64,000 nucleotides of DNA from Parabacteroides distasonis (GCA_021531775.1 JAFBIU010000007.1:53105-117104), one strand, 5' to 3'; counted from the stretch's first letter, positions 34,577 to 45,636 are shown. Numbers and translations are program-made. The notes: generated from the sequence alone by a model not told the origin.

Positions 34577-35176
34577 ATGATTGAATATATAAAAGGTGAT
34601 ATTACAGAATTGACCCCTGCGCTTATGATTTTAGAGTGTGGCGGGATTGGTTATGCGTTGAACATCTCTTTGAATACCTTCACGGCTTTCAATGGCAAGC
34701 CGAGTGGCAAATTATATGTTTATGAAGTCATCCGTGAAGATGCGCATCTCCTGTATGGATTTGCCGAAAAGATTGAGCGTGAATTGTTTCTCTTGCTGAC
34801 CTCTGTTTCGGGTGTAGGCCCGAATACGGCACGTATGATTCTCTCCTCGTTTCCACCGAGCGAACTGATCCAGGTGATCGGACAGAAAAATGAGACCGCA
34901 TTGACGGCTGTAAAGGGAATCGGACAAAAGACAGCTCAACGCATTTTGGTAGATCTGAAGAATAAGGTAGGCACGTTGGAAGGAGCCAGTGCTACCCTAT
35001 CAGGTACGAACCAGGCAGTCGTGGCTAACGAAACCGTTGTCGAAGAGGCGGTAGCGGCTTTAGTCATGTTAGGTTTTCAAAAGAATGCTTCCCAAAAGGC
35101 CGTTGCCTCTATCTTGAAAGCGAATCCGGGTAGTACCGTCGAACAGGTAATCAAGGCAGCACTTCGGATGCTGTAA
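34577..35176 (+). CDS. ruvA: Holliday junction branch migration protein RuvA
   Basis: RuvA binds Holliday junctions and loads the RuvB motor. The 199-residue length is normal. Domain I is an OB fold starting MIEYIKGDITELTPA. Helix-hairpin-helix motifs follow in domain II (SVSGVGPNTARMIL near residue 75 and VKGIGQKTAQRILVDLK near residue 112). A flexible linker then leads to domain III (VEEAVAALVMLGF), which contacts RuvB. sprA begins 41 bases downstream and may share its transcript; ruvA next to sprA recurs in Bacteroidetes as far as I recall. Confidence 0.97.
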   Translation: MIEYIKGDITELTPALMILECGGIGYALNISLNTFTAFNGKPSGKLYVYEVIREDAHLLYGFAEKIERELFLLLTSVSGVGPNTARMILSSFPPSELIQVIGQKNETALTAVKGIGQKTAQRILVDLKNKVGTLEGASATLSGTNQAVVANETVVEEAVAALVMLGFQKNASQKAVASILKANPGSTVEQVIKAALRML

Positions 35177-35217
35177 ACCATCCGGATCAGTAGAGCCGGA
35201 GGGAGAGAATTGTAACA

Positions 35218-38200
35218 ATGAAGAAAACGAAGATCAAATATAGCTGGTGGGGAATCGTGTGTCTCTTGGTCATGGCTTTCTATTCCATGAATGCCGACTA
35301 CCTGAGCTACACGGCTGCATTGCCTATCCTGGAGGCGCTGGAAGCGGTTCCACAGGATACGGTACGCACGCGCCCTCGCTATGAAGTCTCGAAAACGCAA
35401 CCGGAAGAGTACCAAGACATCGTCAAGCAATCGCCAGCCGATTTGAAGGATCCGGAGAACGTGCAGACGACCATCGAATATGACCTGCGAACCAACACCT
35501 ATGTGGTCAAAACCAAATTGGGCGATATGGTGATCGGTACGCCCATGACACTTACGCCTGAAGAGTATCAAGACTACAGTTTGCAACAATCCTTGCGTTC
35601 CTATTTCCGTCAGAAGAATGAGGAGGAGTATCAGAAAGCGACTAATAAAGAGTTCAACCTGACCGATATGCAATTCGATTTGGGCCCGGCAGAACGGATC
35701 TTCGGACCGGGTGGCGTACGGGTCAAGACGCAAGGATCAGCCGAACTCACCATGGGCATGAAAATGACCAACCAGAAGAATCCTTCCCTCCCCGAAAGTC
35801 AACGTAAACGGGCCTTCTTCAACTTTGACGAGAGCGTGCAGTTGAACATGCAGGCTTCTGTCGGCACGAAAGTCAACTTCGGCATGAACTACAATACCGA
35901 GACCTCTTTCGACTTCGACTCGAAACAGTTGAAACTGGCCTATACGGGAGAAGAGGACGAGATCATCAAATCGTTGGAAGCCGGTAATGTCAGCATGACG
36001 ACCAGTAACTCGTTGATCAATGGTGGAGCGGCCCTGTTCGGTATGAAAGCGGATCTGCAATTCGGTAAGTTGCGGGTCAATGCCCTCTTTGCCCAACAGA
36101 ATTCGGAATCCAAGACGGTCAGTTCAAAAGGTGGTGTGCAGACCAAGCCTTTTGAAATATCGGTCGATTCATACGATGAAAACCGTCACTTCTTCTTGTC
36201 GCACTACTTCTACGACCATTTCGATGAGTCGATGAAGAATCTGACCTATATCTCCACGCCGGTATTGATCACCCGCATTGAGGTGTGGGTCACCAACAAA
36301 CAGAGCAATTATGATCAGGCACGCAACATTGTGGCCTTCTCCGACTTGGCTGAACCACAGACCATCCACAACAATTCGATCATGACTACGGGTGCCAATC
36401 CGAATGGTATTCCTTACAATACAGCCAACTCTCTATACACCACCTTGGTTCAGCAGTATGCCGAGGCTCGTGACATCAGTCGGGTCACGCAGGTATTGGG
36501 CAGTAGCGGACAATTCGAAGGAAGTGTCGATTTCGAAAAAGTGGAGAGTGCCCGTCTCTTGAACGAATCAGAATACACCTTGAATAAACAGTTGGGGTAT
36601 ATCTCGTTGAAGTCCCAATTACAGCCCGATGAGGTCTTGGGTGTGGCATTCAGCTATACCTATGGCGGCAAGACCTACCAAGTAGGTGAGTTCTCTACCG
36701 ACAACTCCTCCTCTCCGGCCTCCTGTCTCTACATCAAATTGCTGAAGGGTACAACGGTGTCGCCCAGTATGCCTTTCTGGAAATTGATGATGAAGAACAT
36801 CTATTCTTTGGGAGCCTACAACGTGCAGAAAGAGAAATTCAAGCTGGACATTTCCTACCAGAGTGATACGACGGGTACCTATATTAATTATATGCCGGAA
36901 GGGACATTGAAGAACGAGACCTTCCTGACCATCCTTAACTTGGATAACTTAGATTCGAAAAGTGAACCCTATCCCGATGGCTTCTTCGACTTTGTGGAAG
37001 GATCAACCGTTCAGAGTGAGACAGGTCGCATCATCTTCCCGGCTGTTGAACCGTTTGGCTCCTACTTGCGAAACAAGTTAGGCAATGGTGCCTTGGCGGA
37101 GAAGTATGTCTATCAGGAATTGTACGATACGACACGTACCGCAGCCCAACAGGTTGCCGAAAAGAACAAGTTCATGCTGACCGGTGAATACAAGGCCTCA
37201 TCCGGGGCTGAGATCCAACTGGGAGCCAGCAATGTGGCCCGTGGTTCCGTTCGGGTGACGGCTGCCGGAGCAACCTTGACAGAGAATGTCGATTATACCG
37301 TCGATTACACCTCGGGGGTCGTGACCATCTTGAACGAGAGTATCATCAATGCCGGTACCCCGGTCAGTGTCTCGTTGGAAAACCAGTCGATGTACAGTAT
37401 GCAGCGGAAGACCATGATGGGACTGGACTTGAATTACCAGTTCAGCAAAGACTTCACCTTGGGTGGAACCATCATGCACCTCTCTGAAATGCCCATTACG
37501 ACCAAGACCGTGATGGGAGACGAATCGGTCAAGAACACCTTGTGGGGTTTGAATGCCTCCTACAAGACGGAAAGCCAATGGCTCACCAACCTGTTCGACA
37601 AACTGCCGTTGCTGACCCTGACCAAGCCGAGCCAGATCTCCTTGAATGCTGAGTTCGCCAACCTGATTGCGGGTCACTACGAGAATAAGTATTCGGGGGG
37701 TTACTCCTACTTGGACGATTTCGAATCGACCCAAAGCAGTTTCGACCTGACCAATCCCTATTCATGGCAATTGGCCAGTACACCTTACGACGACGGAGTC
37801 TCGCCACTGTTTCCCGAAGCCAGCAAAGTAAATGATATCGACTACGGCAAGAACCGTGCTCTCTTGGCCTGGTACTACATCGATGGTATGTTCACCCGTC
37901 AGAACTCCTCCCTGTTGCCCAAGTACATCACGAAGGACGACCTGTCCAACCATTATGTACGTGCGGTCAAGTACGAAGAGTTGTATCCCAATCGGGAACA
38001 GAGCTACAATGAATCCAATTTGGTACAGGTGCTCAACATGGCCTACTATCCCAACGAACGCGGTCCCTACAACTTAGATGCAGATCGGGTGAACCAGGAT
38101 GGTACGTTGCAAGAACCGGAAAAGCGTTGGGGTGGTATGATGCGACGTATCGAGCAGAGCGACTTCGAGACAGCCAACATCGAATACATCGAGTTCTGGG

Positions 38201-41200
38201 TAATGGATCCTTATATCTACAATCCAACCTCGCAAGGTGGTGATCTCTATTTCAACCTCGGAGAGATCTCGGAAGATATCTTGAAGGATGAGAAGAAGTT
38301 CTTCGAAAATGGACTGCCGGTCGATGGGGACGAGAGTAAAGAGACCACAACCGTATGGGGTAAGGTACCGACCCAACAGAGCACGGTCTATGCATTCGAC
38401 AACACGGAAGGTGCCCGAGAATTGCAAGATGTCGGTCTGAACGGTCTCTCCTCCGAAGAGGAAAAGACCTTCCCTGCCTATGCCGAATTTTTGGAGAAGT
38501 TGCAGGCCAAACTCTCGGGAGAGACCTATGCCCAAATGATCAATGATCCGCTCTCACCCTTCAATGACCCGGCCACCGACAAGTTCCGCTATTTCCGGAA
38601 CGAGGCTTGGGATGAAGCTGAGGCGGATATCTTGACCCGTTACAAACGCTACAATGGCACAGAAGGCAACTCCAACGAATCGACGGGTCGCTACTCTTCG
38701 GCCTCCAAGACCCTGCCTGACGTAGAAGACATCAATCAGGATAACACCCTGAATGAGACAGAGAAATATTTTGAATACAAGATATCGTTACGTCCGGAAG
38801 ATTTAGCCTCCAACAAGGATGGCTTCATTGCCGACGTGCGCGAATCAACACCGAAGTTGGCCAATGGAAAGCCCAGCCCGGAATCGGTCAAATGGTATCT
38901 GTTCAAGATCCCGGTGAAAAAATACAACCGAAAAATCGGTTCGATCAGCGACTTCAAGACCATTCGTTTCATGCGTATGTACATGACCGGATTCAAGGAA
39001 CGGACCATCTTGCGTTTTGGTACGTTGAAACTGGTACGTGGCGAATGGCGTGCTTACGAAAAGAACCTGGCTGCTGCCAATGCCAATCCGGCACAAACAG
39101 GTGTGCTGACCGTCTCGACCATCAACATTGAAGAGAATGGGGATCGTGTGCCGGTGGCTTACGTGTTGCCTCCGGGTGTCAGCCGTGTGACAGACCCCAG
39201 CCAGCCGCAGTTGCGCCAGCAGAATGAACAGGCTCTCTCCCTGAAGGTAGAGAATCTGGCTTCGCAAGATGCACGCGCCATCTACAAGAACAGCAATTAC
39301 GACCTGCGCCAATACAAACGGATGCAGCTCTTTGTACATGCGGAAGCAGTGGATGATGACAGCTATCTGTCCAATGGCGAGATGGAAATCTTCATCCGGT
39401 TGGGATCGGACTATAAGAACAACTACTACGAATACTCCGTACCGTTGAAGAAAACACCTTGGCGTTCGAAAGGTAACAACTACGATCAATACAATACAGC
39501 CGATCGGGAAGCCGTTTGGCCGGAAGAGAACATGTTGAACTTTTCGTTTGAACGGTTGACGGATCTGAAACTGGAACGCAACAAAAAGAAACGGAGTGGT
39601 GAAGGAGGTGTCACCTATGCTACCCCCTATTCGATCAATGACGAAGACAATCCACGTAACCAGATTACGATTGTTGGTAATCCGAGTCTGGCCGAGGTCA
39701 AGACCATCATGATTGGTGTGCGTAATAATGCCAAAGAGACCAAGAGTGCCGAAATCTGGATCAACGAGTTGCGTCTGACCGATTTCAATGAATCGGGTGG
39801 TTGGGCAGCCAACGGTAGCCTGAATGTGGCACTTTCCGATTTAGGAACCGTCAACCTGACCGGTCGTATCGAGACGGCCGGATTCGGTGCGCTGGATCAG
39901 TCCCTGTCTGAACGACGGATGGAGGACTACTCCCAATACAGTGTCTCGACCTCGATCGAATTGGGCAAATTCTTCCCCGACAAGGCTAAAGTAAGCATCC
40001 CGTTCTATTATGCCTACTCGAAAGAGGTGATCAGCCCCGACTATGATCCGCTCAACAAAGATATCAAACTGGCGGATGCCCTCGAATCAGTAGAGACACA
40101 GGCTGAAAAAGACTCCATCAAAGATTATGCCCAGGAGCGTACCATCATCAAGAGTATTGCCTTCAACAATGTGAAGGTGGATATCCGCAGCAAGAATCCG
40201 ATGCCGTACGACCCGGCTAACTTCTCGATGGGCTATTCCTACAGTGAGAATAGCAAACACAATCCGGACACGGAATATGAGACTACCAAGGACTATCGGG
40301 GTAACTTTGCTTACAACTATACGCCTTACGTGCGTCCCTTCCGTCCATTCGAGAAGATCAAGCAGAACAATGGCTATACAAAGTTCATCAAGCAGTTTGG
40401 TCTGAATTACGTACCGTCGAACATCAGTTTCCAAACCTCTATGGTACGGAACTATTATGAGTTGCTGTTGCGCGACTTGACCAATTCCACCTCAACGGAG
40501 AGTCGTCTAAAGCCATCGATCAGCCAGAACTTCCTGTGGGATCGTGCCTTTAGCCTGCGTTGGGACTTCACCAACAATTTAAGTATGAACTTCACATCCG
40601 GTACACAGGCGCGTATCGAGGAGCCGCATGTGCGTGTCAACAAGCGGGAAAATCCGGATGAGTATGCGATCTGGAAAGATTCAGTCCGTCAAAGCATCCG
40701 GGATTTGGGTACACCGATGGCCTACGATCAGACCTTCCAGGTGACCTGGAACATGCCTTTCCAATACATTCCGGTATTGGATTGGGTCAACAGTTCCGTC
40801 TCCTACAATGCTACCTACAACTGGGATCGGGGTGCAGTCGTTGCCGACACCTCCAAGGTGATCGGTAACACCATCAAGAACCAGCGCATGATCGACTGGC
40901 AAGGTAGCTTCAATCTGCAGACACTCTACAACAAGAACAAGTATCTGAAGAAGATCAACCAAAAGTTTGCGACCTCTTCTCGCCAGAATCAGACCAACAA
41001 ACGTGATCAGCAGAAGAAACAGAAGAAAGAGGTCAAGGTAGAGAAAGAGATCCAGCTGAATACGGATAGTGGAACTGTGGTTCAACACGGCATGTTCAGC
41101 AAGAAGGTTCGTGTCCGTGCGGTTGGTGCCGACGGCAAGAGCTATGCCATCAAGTTCAAGCCATTAAACTATGCACAGATCCTCATCCTCAACCAGGATA

Positions 41201-42675
41201 CAGCCCACTTGAAATTGACCATCTATCCGGGACCTATCGGCACCGAACAACGCTTATCCCAAGCGTTGGAATATACGACCCGTTTCCTGATGATGTTGCG
41301 TCGGGTGAATGTACAATATTCCAAGAGTGACGGTATGATGTTGCCGGGTTATCTGCCGGAAGTGGGTGATATCTTCGGACAGAAACGAACGGGTAATTTG
41401 GCTCCCGGATTGGGCTTTGCCTTCGGTTCAGTCAGTCGCGACTTCATTGATGAAGCTTGGGAAAAGGGATGGTTGGTCAACGGAACAGACAACGTGACCC
41501 CCGCCATGATGGACCAATCGACCACCTTGAATCTGCGAGCCAGTCTGGAGCCACTTCCTGGATTGAAGATTGACTTAACGGGTAATCGTGTTGTCACGCA
41601 AGCTACAGAAATACAATATATGTATAGTGGAATGCCCGAACAGCAGACTGGTAGCTACTCCATGACCATGGTTGCTTTGGGAAGTCTATCGGGCAGTGGC
41701 AATGCCCAAAATGGTTATGCCTCCAAGTCATTCGACAAATTCTTGGAGCACCGGGATATCATCGCCAACCGCCTCCAGAGTGCCTACAACAATGCCTCCT
41801 ATCCCAACAGTGGTTTCTTGGAGAATAGCTCAATTGCCGGAATGGCCTATAACCAGGAGTTAGGTTCAGTCAGTCGCAACTCGGCCGATGTGCTCATTCC
41901 TGCCTTCTTGTCGGCTTATACCGGACAGGATCCGAAGAGGGTTTCCTTCTCGCCCTTCCCGGCTTTGAAGAGTCTCTTCCCGAACTGGAAGATCACCTAC
42001 GACGGACTGACCCGCATACCGCTCGTCAAGAAATACTTCAAGAGCATGACGTTGAACCACCAATATCGTTGTACCTATAGTGTGGGCAACTACTCCTCCT
42101 TTATGAATTGGGTAGATGCTGGCAATAGTTTGGGATTCACGGAAGATGCACAAGGATCACCGGTACCCTCGTCGATGTATGACATTTCAGCTGTCTCTCT
42201 GACAGAAGCCTTCAGTCCGCTATTCGGGGTAGATGCAGTCATGCTCAACAACATCACGGGTAAATTAGAGTATCGGACCTCACGCAACCTGAACCTGAAT
42301 GTTTCTTCGGTACAGATTGTCGAATCACTCTCCAACGAGATCGTTATCGGATTGGGATATAAGTATGCGGAGTTCAACAAGGTACTGAAGACCAAGAAGA
42401 CACAGAACTTCAGCAATGACTTGACCGTCAAGATGGATATTTCATTCCGAAAGACACAATCGCTGATTCGTAAAATCGAAGAGCAGCTGACGCAGGCTAC
42501 CAGTGGAAATCTCGCCAAGACGATTTCCTTCTCAGCCGATTATGGGTTGAGTCGAGCCTTAACGGTACGTGCATTCTATGATATTCAGATCAATAACCCG
42601 TTGGTTTCATCAGCCTCCTTCCCGACCACCAATTCAAACTATGGCATCAGCCTACGTTTCTCATTGGCACAATAG
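35218..42675 (+). CDS. sprA: T9SS outer membrane translocon SprA (Sov)
   Basis: SprA forms the giant outer membrane barrel through which type IX secretion cargo leaves the periplasm; in Porphyromonas gingivalis it is called Sov. This copy has 2485 residues, the usual size range. An N-terminal signal segment (about 1-25) is followed by the family block TTIEYDLRTNTYVVKTKLGD and the repeated YDNTEGARELQD-like and NRIETAGFGALDQSLSERR-like SprA segments. Barrel strands alternate throughout, ending GISLRFSLAQ. A basic stretch of K/Q/R lies near residues 1920-1945. No stop or frameshift interrupts it. The next gene encodes a protease with a T9SS sorting domain. Confidence 0.96.
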   Translation: MKKTKIKYSWWGIVCLLVMAFYSMNADYLSYTAALPILEALEAVPQDTVRTRPRYEVSKTQPEEYQDIVKQSPADLKDPENVQTTIEYDLRTNTYVVKTKLGDMVIGTPMTLTPEEYQDYSLQQSLRSYFRQKNEEEYQKATNKEFNLTDMQFDLGPAERIFGPGGVRVKTQGSAELTMGMKMTNQKNPSLPESQRKRAFFNFDESVQLNMQASVGTKVNFGMNYNTETSFDFDSKQLKLAYTGEEDEIIKSLEAGNVSMTTSNSLINGGAALFGMKADLQFGKLRVNALFAQQNSESKTVSSKGGVQTKPFEISVDSYDENRHFFLSHYFYDHFDESMKNLTYISTPVLITRIEVWVTNKQSNYDQARNIVAFSDLAEPQTIHNNSIMTTGANPNGIPYNTANSLYTTLVQQYAEARDISRVTQVLGSSGQFEGSVDFEKVESARLLNESEYTLNKQLGYISLKSQLQPDEVLGVAFSYTYGGKTYQVGEFSTDNSSSPASCLYIKLLKGTTVSPSMPFWKLMMKNIYSLGAYNVQKEKFKLDISYQSDTTGTYINYMPEGTLKNETFLTILNLDNLDSKSEPYPDGFFDFVEGSTVQSETGRIIFPAVEPFGSYLRNKLGNGALAEKYVYQELYDTTRTAAQQVAEKNKFMLTGEYKASSGAEIQLGASNVARGSVRVTAAGATLTENVDYTVDYTSGVVTILNESIINAGTPVSVSLENQSMYSMQRKTMMGLDLNYQFSKDFTLGGTIMHLSEMPITTKTVMGDESVKNTLWGLNASYKTESQWLTNLFDKLPLLTLTKPSQISLNAEFANLIAGHYENKYSGGYSYLDDFESTQSSFDLTNPYSWQLASTPYDDGVSPLFPEASKVNDIDYGKNRALLAWYYIDGMFTRQNSSLLPKYITKDDLSNHYVRAVKYEELYPNREQSYNESNLVQVLNMAYYPNERGPYNLDADRVNQDGTLQEPEKRWGGMMRRIEQSDFETANIEYIEFWVMDPYIYNPTSQGGDLYFNLGEISEDILKDEKKFFENGLPVDGDESKETTTVWGKVPTQQSTVYAFDNTEGARELQDVGLNGLSSEEEKTFPAYAEFLEKLQAKLSGETYAQMINDPLSPFNDPATDKFRYFRNEAWDEAEADILTRYKRYNGTEGNSNESTGRYSSASKTLPDVEDINQDNTLNETEKYFEYKISLRPEDLASNKDGFIADVRESTPKLANGKPSPESVKWYLFKIPVKKYNRKIGSISDFKTIRFMRMYMTGFKERTILRFGTLKLVRGEWRAYEKNLAAANANPAQTGVLTVSTINIEENGDRVPVAYVLPPGVSRVTDPSQPQLRQQNEQALSLKVENLASQDARAIYKNSNYDLRQYKRMQLFVHAEAVDDDSYLSNGEMEIFIRLGSDYKNNYYEYSVPLKKTPWRSKGNNYDQYNTADREAVWPEENMLNFSFERLTDLKLERNKKKRSGEGGVTYATPYSINDEDNPRNQITIVGNPSLAEVKTIMIGVRNNAKETKSAEIWINELRLTDFNESGGWAANGSLNVALSDLGTVNLTGRIETAGFGALDQSLSERRMEDYSQYSVSTSIELGKFFPDKAKVSIPFYYAYSKEVISPDYDPLNKDIKLADALESVETQAEKDSIKDYAQERTIIKSIAFNNVKVDIRSKNPMPYDPANFSMGYSYSENSKHNPDTEYETTKDYRGNFAYNYTPYVRPFRPFEKIKQNNGYTKFIKQFGLNYVPSNISFQTSMVRNYYELLLRDLTNSTSTESRLKPSISQNFLWDRAFSLRWDFTNNLSMNFTSGTQARIEEPHVRVNKRENPDEYAIWKDSVRQSIRDLGTPMAYDQTFQVTWNMPFQYIPVLDWVNSSVSYNATYNWDRGAVVADTSKVIGNTIKNQRMIDWQGSFNLQTLYNKNKYLKKINQKFATSSRQNQTNKRDQQKKQKKEVKVEKEIQLNTDSGTVVQHGMFSKKVRVRAVGADGKSYAIKFKPLNYAQILILNQDTAHLKLTIYPGPIGTEQRLSQALEYTTRFLMMLRRVNVQYSKSDGMMLPGYLPEVGDIFGQKRTGNLAPGLGFAFGSVSRDFIDEAWEKGWLVNGTDNVTPAMMDQSTTLNLRASLEPLPGLKIDLTGNRVVTQATEIQYMYSGMPEQQTGSYSMTMVALGSLSGSGNAQNGYASKSFDKFLEHRDIIANRLQSAYNNASYPNSGFLENSSIAGMAYNQELGSVSRNSADVLIPAFLSAYTGQDPKRVSFSPFPALKSLFPNWKITYDGLTRIPLVKKYFKSMTLNHQYRCTYSVGNYSSFMNWVDAGNSLGFTEDAQGSPVPSSMYDISAVSLTEAFSPLFGVDAVMLNNITGKLEYRTSRNLNLNVSSVQIVESLSNEIVIGLGYKYAEFNKVLKTKKTQNFSNDLTVKMDISFRKTQSLIRKIEEQLTQATSGNLAKTISFSADYGLSRALTVRAFYDIQINNPLVSSASFPTTNSNYGISLRFSLAQ

Positions 42676-42717
42676 ATCAGATGGGTGCCGGGGGAAATCA
42701 ACTCAAATTGTACAGTA

Positions 42718-45153
42718 ATGATAAAACGACTTTTGCTGATAGTAGTATGTAGCCTATGTGCACATGAAGGGACAACTCAAGCGCAACAGATCAGTATGGC
42801 CGAGGCACGAGAACAGGCCTCAACGTTCCTTCGACAGAAACAGGATTTGCGCAGTGCAACCTCACTCCAGACGCTTTTTACCGTGACGGACACCACCCAA
42901 TTGGATGCCGATGCAAGCCGTTCTCTACGGGCATCATCAACCGATGAGGCCCTCCTTTATGCATTCGGTGATCCGCAGGGAGGTTTTGTCATTACCACCG
43001 GAGACCGTCGTGCCTCCACCATTGTGGGATACAGCACGACAGGTACCTTGGATAGAAACAATCTACCGGAAGGGTTGCGAAAACTATTACGCCAATATGC
43101 GGTAGAGATCGCCCACCTGGATACCCCAACAGTAGCGACTTCAGAAAAGCTGCGCAGTGGTTCATCCTCGACCACCTACGATCCCTCGTGGTCTAAAATA
43201 GCCCCCCTGATCACCTCGGAATGGAACCAATCCACCCCCTACAACAACCAGATGCCCCTACAGCTGGGGAAACGTTGCCTGACGGGGTGTCCAGCGACGA
43301 TGTTCGGACAATTGATGGATTACTATCGCTATCAGAACTGGAAAGTAGATCGGGAGACATGGCGGTCGGGGGATATGGACCAATCCGGCTACTTGAACCA
43401 ATCCATCACCGTCCAATTCAAGGATACAGTCAATTGGTCGCTTTTGAAACGTAATTACGAGACAGAGGCTTATACCCCTGAAGAAGCGAATGAAATAGCC
43501 AAACTGATGAACTACGCAGGAGCTGCCATGCATAACAACTACGGAGCCAGTGCATCCGGCATCAATGCCTGGGACGTCCTGTTGCACCTGGATCGGGTTG
43601 CCGGTTATGGCAAATACGCCTCCTATGTGCAAGCCTGGCAACACAGTCTCTATGACTGGCATGAGATGATTTATGAACAATTGGCTGCCAAACGTCCATT
43701 ACCCTACGCCAGTATGGGGGGAGGCCACATCTTCCTGTTGGATGGCTATGATGGGGAAGGCTATTTCCATTTCAACTGGGGATGGGGTAATTACGGGATT
43801 GGTTACTATCTGCTGACCGCTCTCCGAAACGAAGAAGAGATGCAGCTCTATCAAGTAGGTATCTTTGACTGCTGCCCCTCCACGATGGAGCCCATCCATC
43901 AAGAACCTCTCCTGCTCAGTGATGCCGTCATTCAAAAAAAGGGTGTATCTTATACGATGCAAGTCGTATTCGCATCGTTGAATCCAGCCTTGCAACAGGG
44001 AAAATTCTGTTATGCCATTCACGACCTGAATGGCAAGCAACAGGTGTTGTCCGATCCCATCTCCTACTCGTTTACCCCGAAAGCGTATGAATCAGACACA
44101 ATCTCCTTCTCCATCCCTCAATTGTCACGGTTTAACGACAAGGTCTATCTTCTCTCCTTCTGGCAGGTCATCGACCAGCAGTTGCAGCAGATGAAGCCTT
44201 TCAGTATGATTGAATATGACACCTACTTAGTCAAAGAGGACAATTCCTACTGGGTGGGTTGGTTACCGGCAGCCGTTGATCTCTCTTTTGCCGAGCCTCC
44301 ATCCGTCCTCTACAAGCGGATGAACAATGCAGTCACACTAAACGTCACAAGCTACCTGACCGGTATGCAACCGGTTGTGTTTACCCCGATCCTGTTCAAC
44401 GCCCAAGATACGTTCAAACTCGACGCGATTACCCAACTGATCAGTGAAGAACAGGAGCAAGTATCGTTAGCGATTCGGGTACCGGACGAAGCCGATCTGC
44501 AGGCAACCTATCAACTCTATATTGAGAATAATACGGTCATGGAAAGTGATACGGTCACCGTCACACTCGGCCGGGGACCCGAATTGGTACTGACACAAGT
44601 GCCCGAGATTCCCAATACCCTCTACGTGGGAGAAAACAATGTATTTGTCTTTCAGGTGAAAAATGTCGGTACCAAGGATTTTAAGGGGCAGTTACACACG
44701 GGGGTCAAGGAACAAGACGGTACTACCAGCTATATCCGGGCGCAAGATGCCACCATCGCTATCCAAGAAGAGATCCTTTATACAGGGGGCATTCAAAGTT
44801 CTGCTACACTGTCGGCTGATCTGTTTGTCGCACAAGACCAGACCTGGCCTTTGGCTCTGCAGACAGGAGAGCCTTTCGAAAGGCCCGTGCAGTTTGTGCT
44901 ACGATCTTCTGCAGTCGAAACTGGAGAGATACCGGAAACCACCCTTTCACGACAAGGTTCCACGTTCCTCATTCAATGTGCCGTTCCCTTGGATCACTAT
45001 CAGGTATATGACATCCAAGGAAGACGTATCACGGAAGGATCCGTCAATGGCCCAGAACTACGGATCGATGGAGCTACTTGGTCAACAGGTACCTACCTGA
45101 TTTTGCTCTGTAGCACAGACCGAAAAACATGGGTCACCAAAGTAGTGCGCTAA
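42718..45153 (+). CDS. C10 (streptopain-type) cysteine protease with T9SS sorting domain
   Basis: This secreted protease of 811 residues starts at the ATG at 42718, because MIKRLLLIVVCSLC is a signal peptide; an upstream GTG adds residues without one. A Spi-like propeptide spans about 30-150. The catalytic domain has Cys191 in CLTGCPATMFGQLMDYY and His337 in GGGHIFLLDGYDG, followed by FHFNWGWGNYGIGYY, as in SpeB and interpain. Beta-sandwich repeats fill about 400-735. The last 70 residues look like a T9SS type A sorting domain (YQVYDIQGRRITEG ... STGTYLILL). It sits 42 bases after sprA. Cargo status is inferred from this tail; it may be released or surface-bound. Confidence 0.9.
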   Translation: MIKRLLLIVVCSLCAHEGTTQAQQISMAEAREQASTFLRQKQDLRSATSLQTLFTVTDTTQLDADASRSLRASSTDEALLYAFGDPQGGFVITTGDRRASTIVGYSTTGTLDRNNLPEGLRKLLRQYAVEIAHLDTPTVATSEKLRSGSSSTTYDPSWSKIAPLITSEWNQSTPYNNQMPLQLGKRCLTGCPATMFGQLMDYYRYQNWKVDRETWRSGDMDQSGYLNQSITVQFKDTVNWSLLKRNYETEAYTPEEANEIAKLMNYAGAAMHNNYGASASGINAWDVLLHLDRVAGYGKYASYVQAWQHSLYDWHEMIYEQLAAKRPLPYASMGGGHIFLLDGYDGEGYFHFNWGWGNYGIGYYLLTALRNEEEMQLYQVGIFDCCPSTMEPIHQEPLLLSDAVIQKKGVSYTMQVVFASLNPALQQGKFCYAIHDLNGKQQVLSDPISYSFTPKAYESDTISFSIPQLSRFNDKVYLLSFWQVIDQQLQQMKPFSMIEYDTYLVKEDNSYWVGWLPAAVDLSFAEPPSVLYKRMNNAVTLNVTSYLTGMQPVVFTPILFNAQDTFKLDAITQLISEEQEQVSLAIRVPDEADLQATYQLYIENNTVMESDTVTVTLGRGPELVLTQVPEIPNTLYVGENNVFVFQVKNVGTKDFKGQLHTGVKEQDGTTSYIRAQDATIAIQEEILYTGGIQSSATLSADLFVAQDQTWPLALQTGEPFERPVQFVLRSSAVETGEIPETTLSRQGSTFLIQCAVPLDHYQVYDIQGRRITEGSVNGPELRIDGATWSTGTYLILLCSTDRKTWVTKVVR

Positions 45154-45157
45154 TCGA

Positions 45158-45192
45158 AAAAAAGCCCCGAGATGCAGTTCTCGGGGCTTTTT
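45158..45192. terminator. Bidirectional terminator between the C10 protease and mscL
   Basis: AAAAAGCCCCGAGA and TCTCGGGGCTTTTT (ending 45192) form a strong stem with a 6-base loop, with A and T runs on the two sides. It serves both convergent genes. Confidence 0.93.
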
Positions 45193-45195
45193 GCA

Positions 45196-45636
45196 TTACG
45201 CCTGTTTTTTCAACAAATCGCGAATTTCTGTCAATAACTGGATATCTGCAGGAGGAGCAGGCGGTGTAGCCGGTTTTGCTTCTTCCTCTTTCTTCTTCCG
45301 CTGCAATGACTCTGTCAACTTATTGATTCCCTTCACCAACATGAAGACCGCAAATGCCACGATCAAGAAGTCCAGTGTCACTTGCATGAAATTGCCATAA
45401 TTCAAGGTAACGGCAGGAGTCACGACCTCATCACCATTCATTTCGGCAGCTTTCAAGACCAACTTCAGATCGGTGAAATTAACGCCACCCACCAACAAAC
45501 CGACGGCCGGCATGATCAAATCACCCACTACTGAAGTTACAATCTTACCAAAAGCACCACCGATGATGACACCGACAGCCATATCCACAACGTTGCCACG
45601 CATAGCAAACTCTTTAAACTCTTTCAGCATTCCCAT
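45196..45636 (-). CDS. mscL: Large-conductance mechanosensitive channel MscL
   Basis: MscL is a pentameric inner membrane emergency valve that opens under osmotic downshock. The protein has 146 residues from ATG 45636 ([37 protein letters not shown]), or 144 from 45630. The first helix and TM1 contain the [14 protein letters not shown] gate. TM2 is [14 protein letters not shown], and a cytoplasmic helix of K/E/R ends the chain. An insert between TM1 and TM2 ([19 protein letters not shown]) matches the family periplasmic loop. It has its own promoter and a terminator. Confidence 0.97.
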   Translation of the reverse strand: MGMLKEFKEFAMRGNVVDMAVGVIIGGAFGKIVTSVVGDLIMPAVGLLVGGVNFTDLKLVLKAAEMNGDEVVTPAVTLNYGNFMQVTLDFLIVAFAVFMLVKGINKLTESLQRKKKEEEAKPATPPAPPADIQLLTEIRDLLKKQA

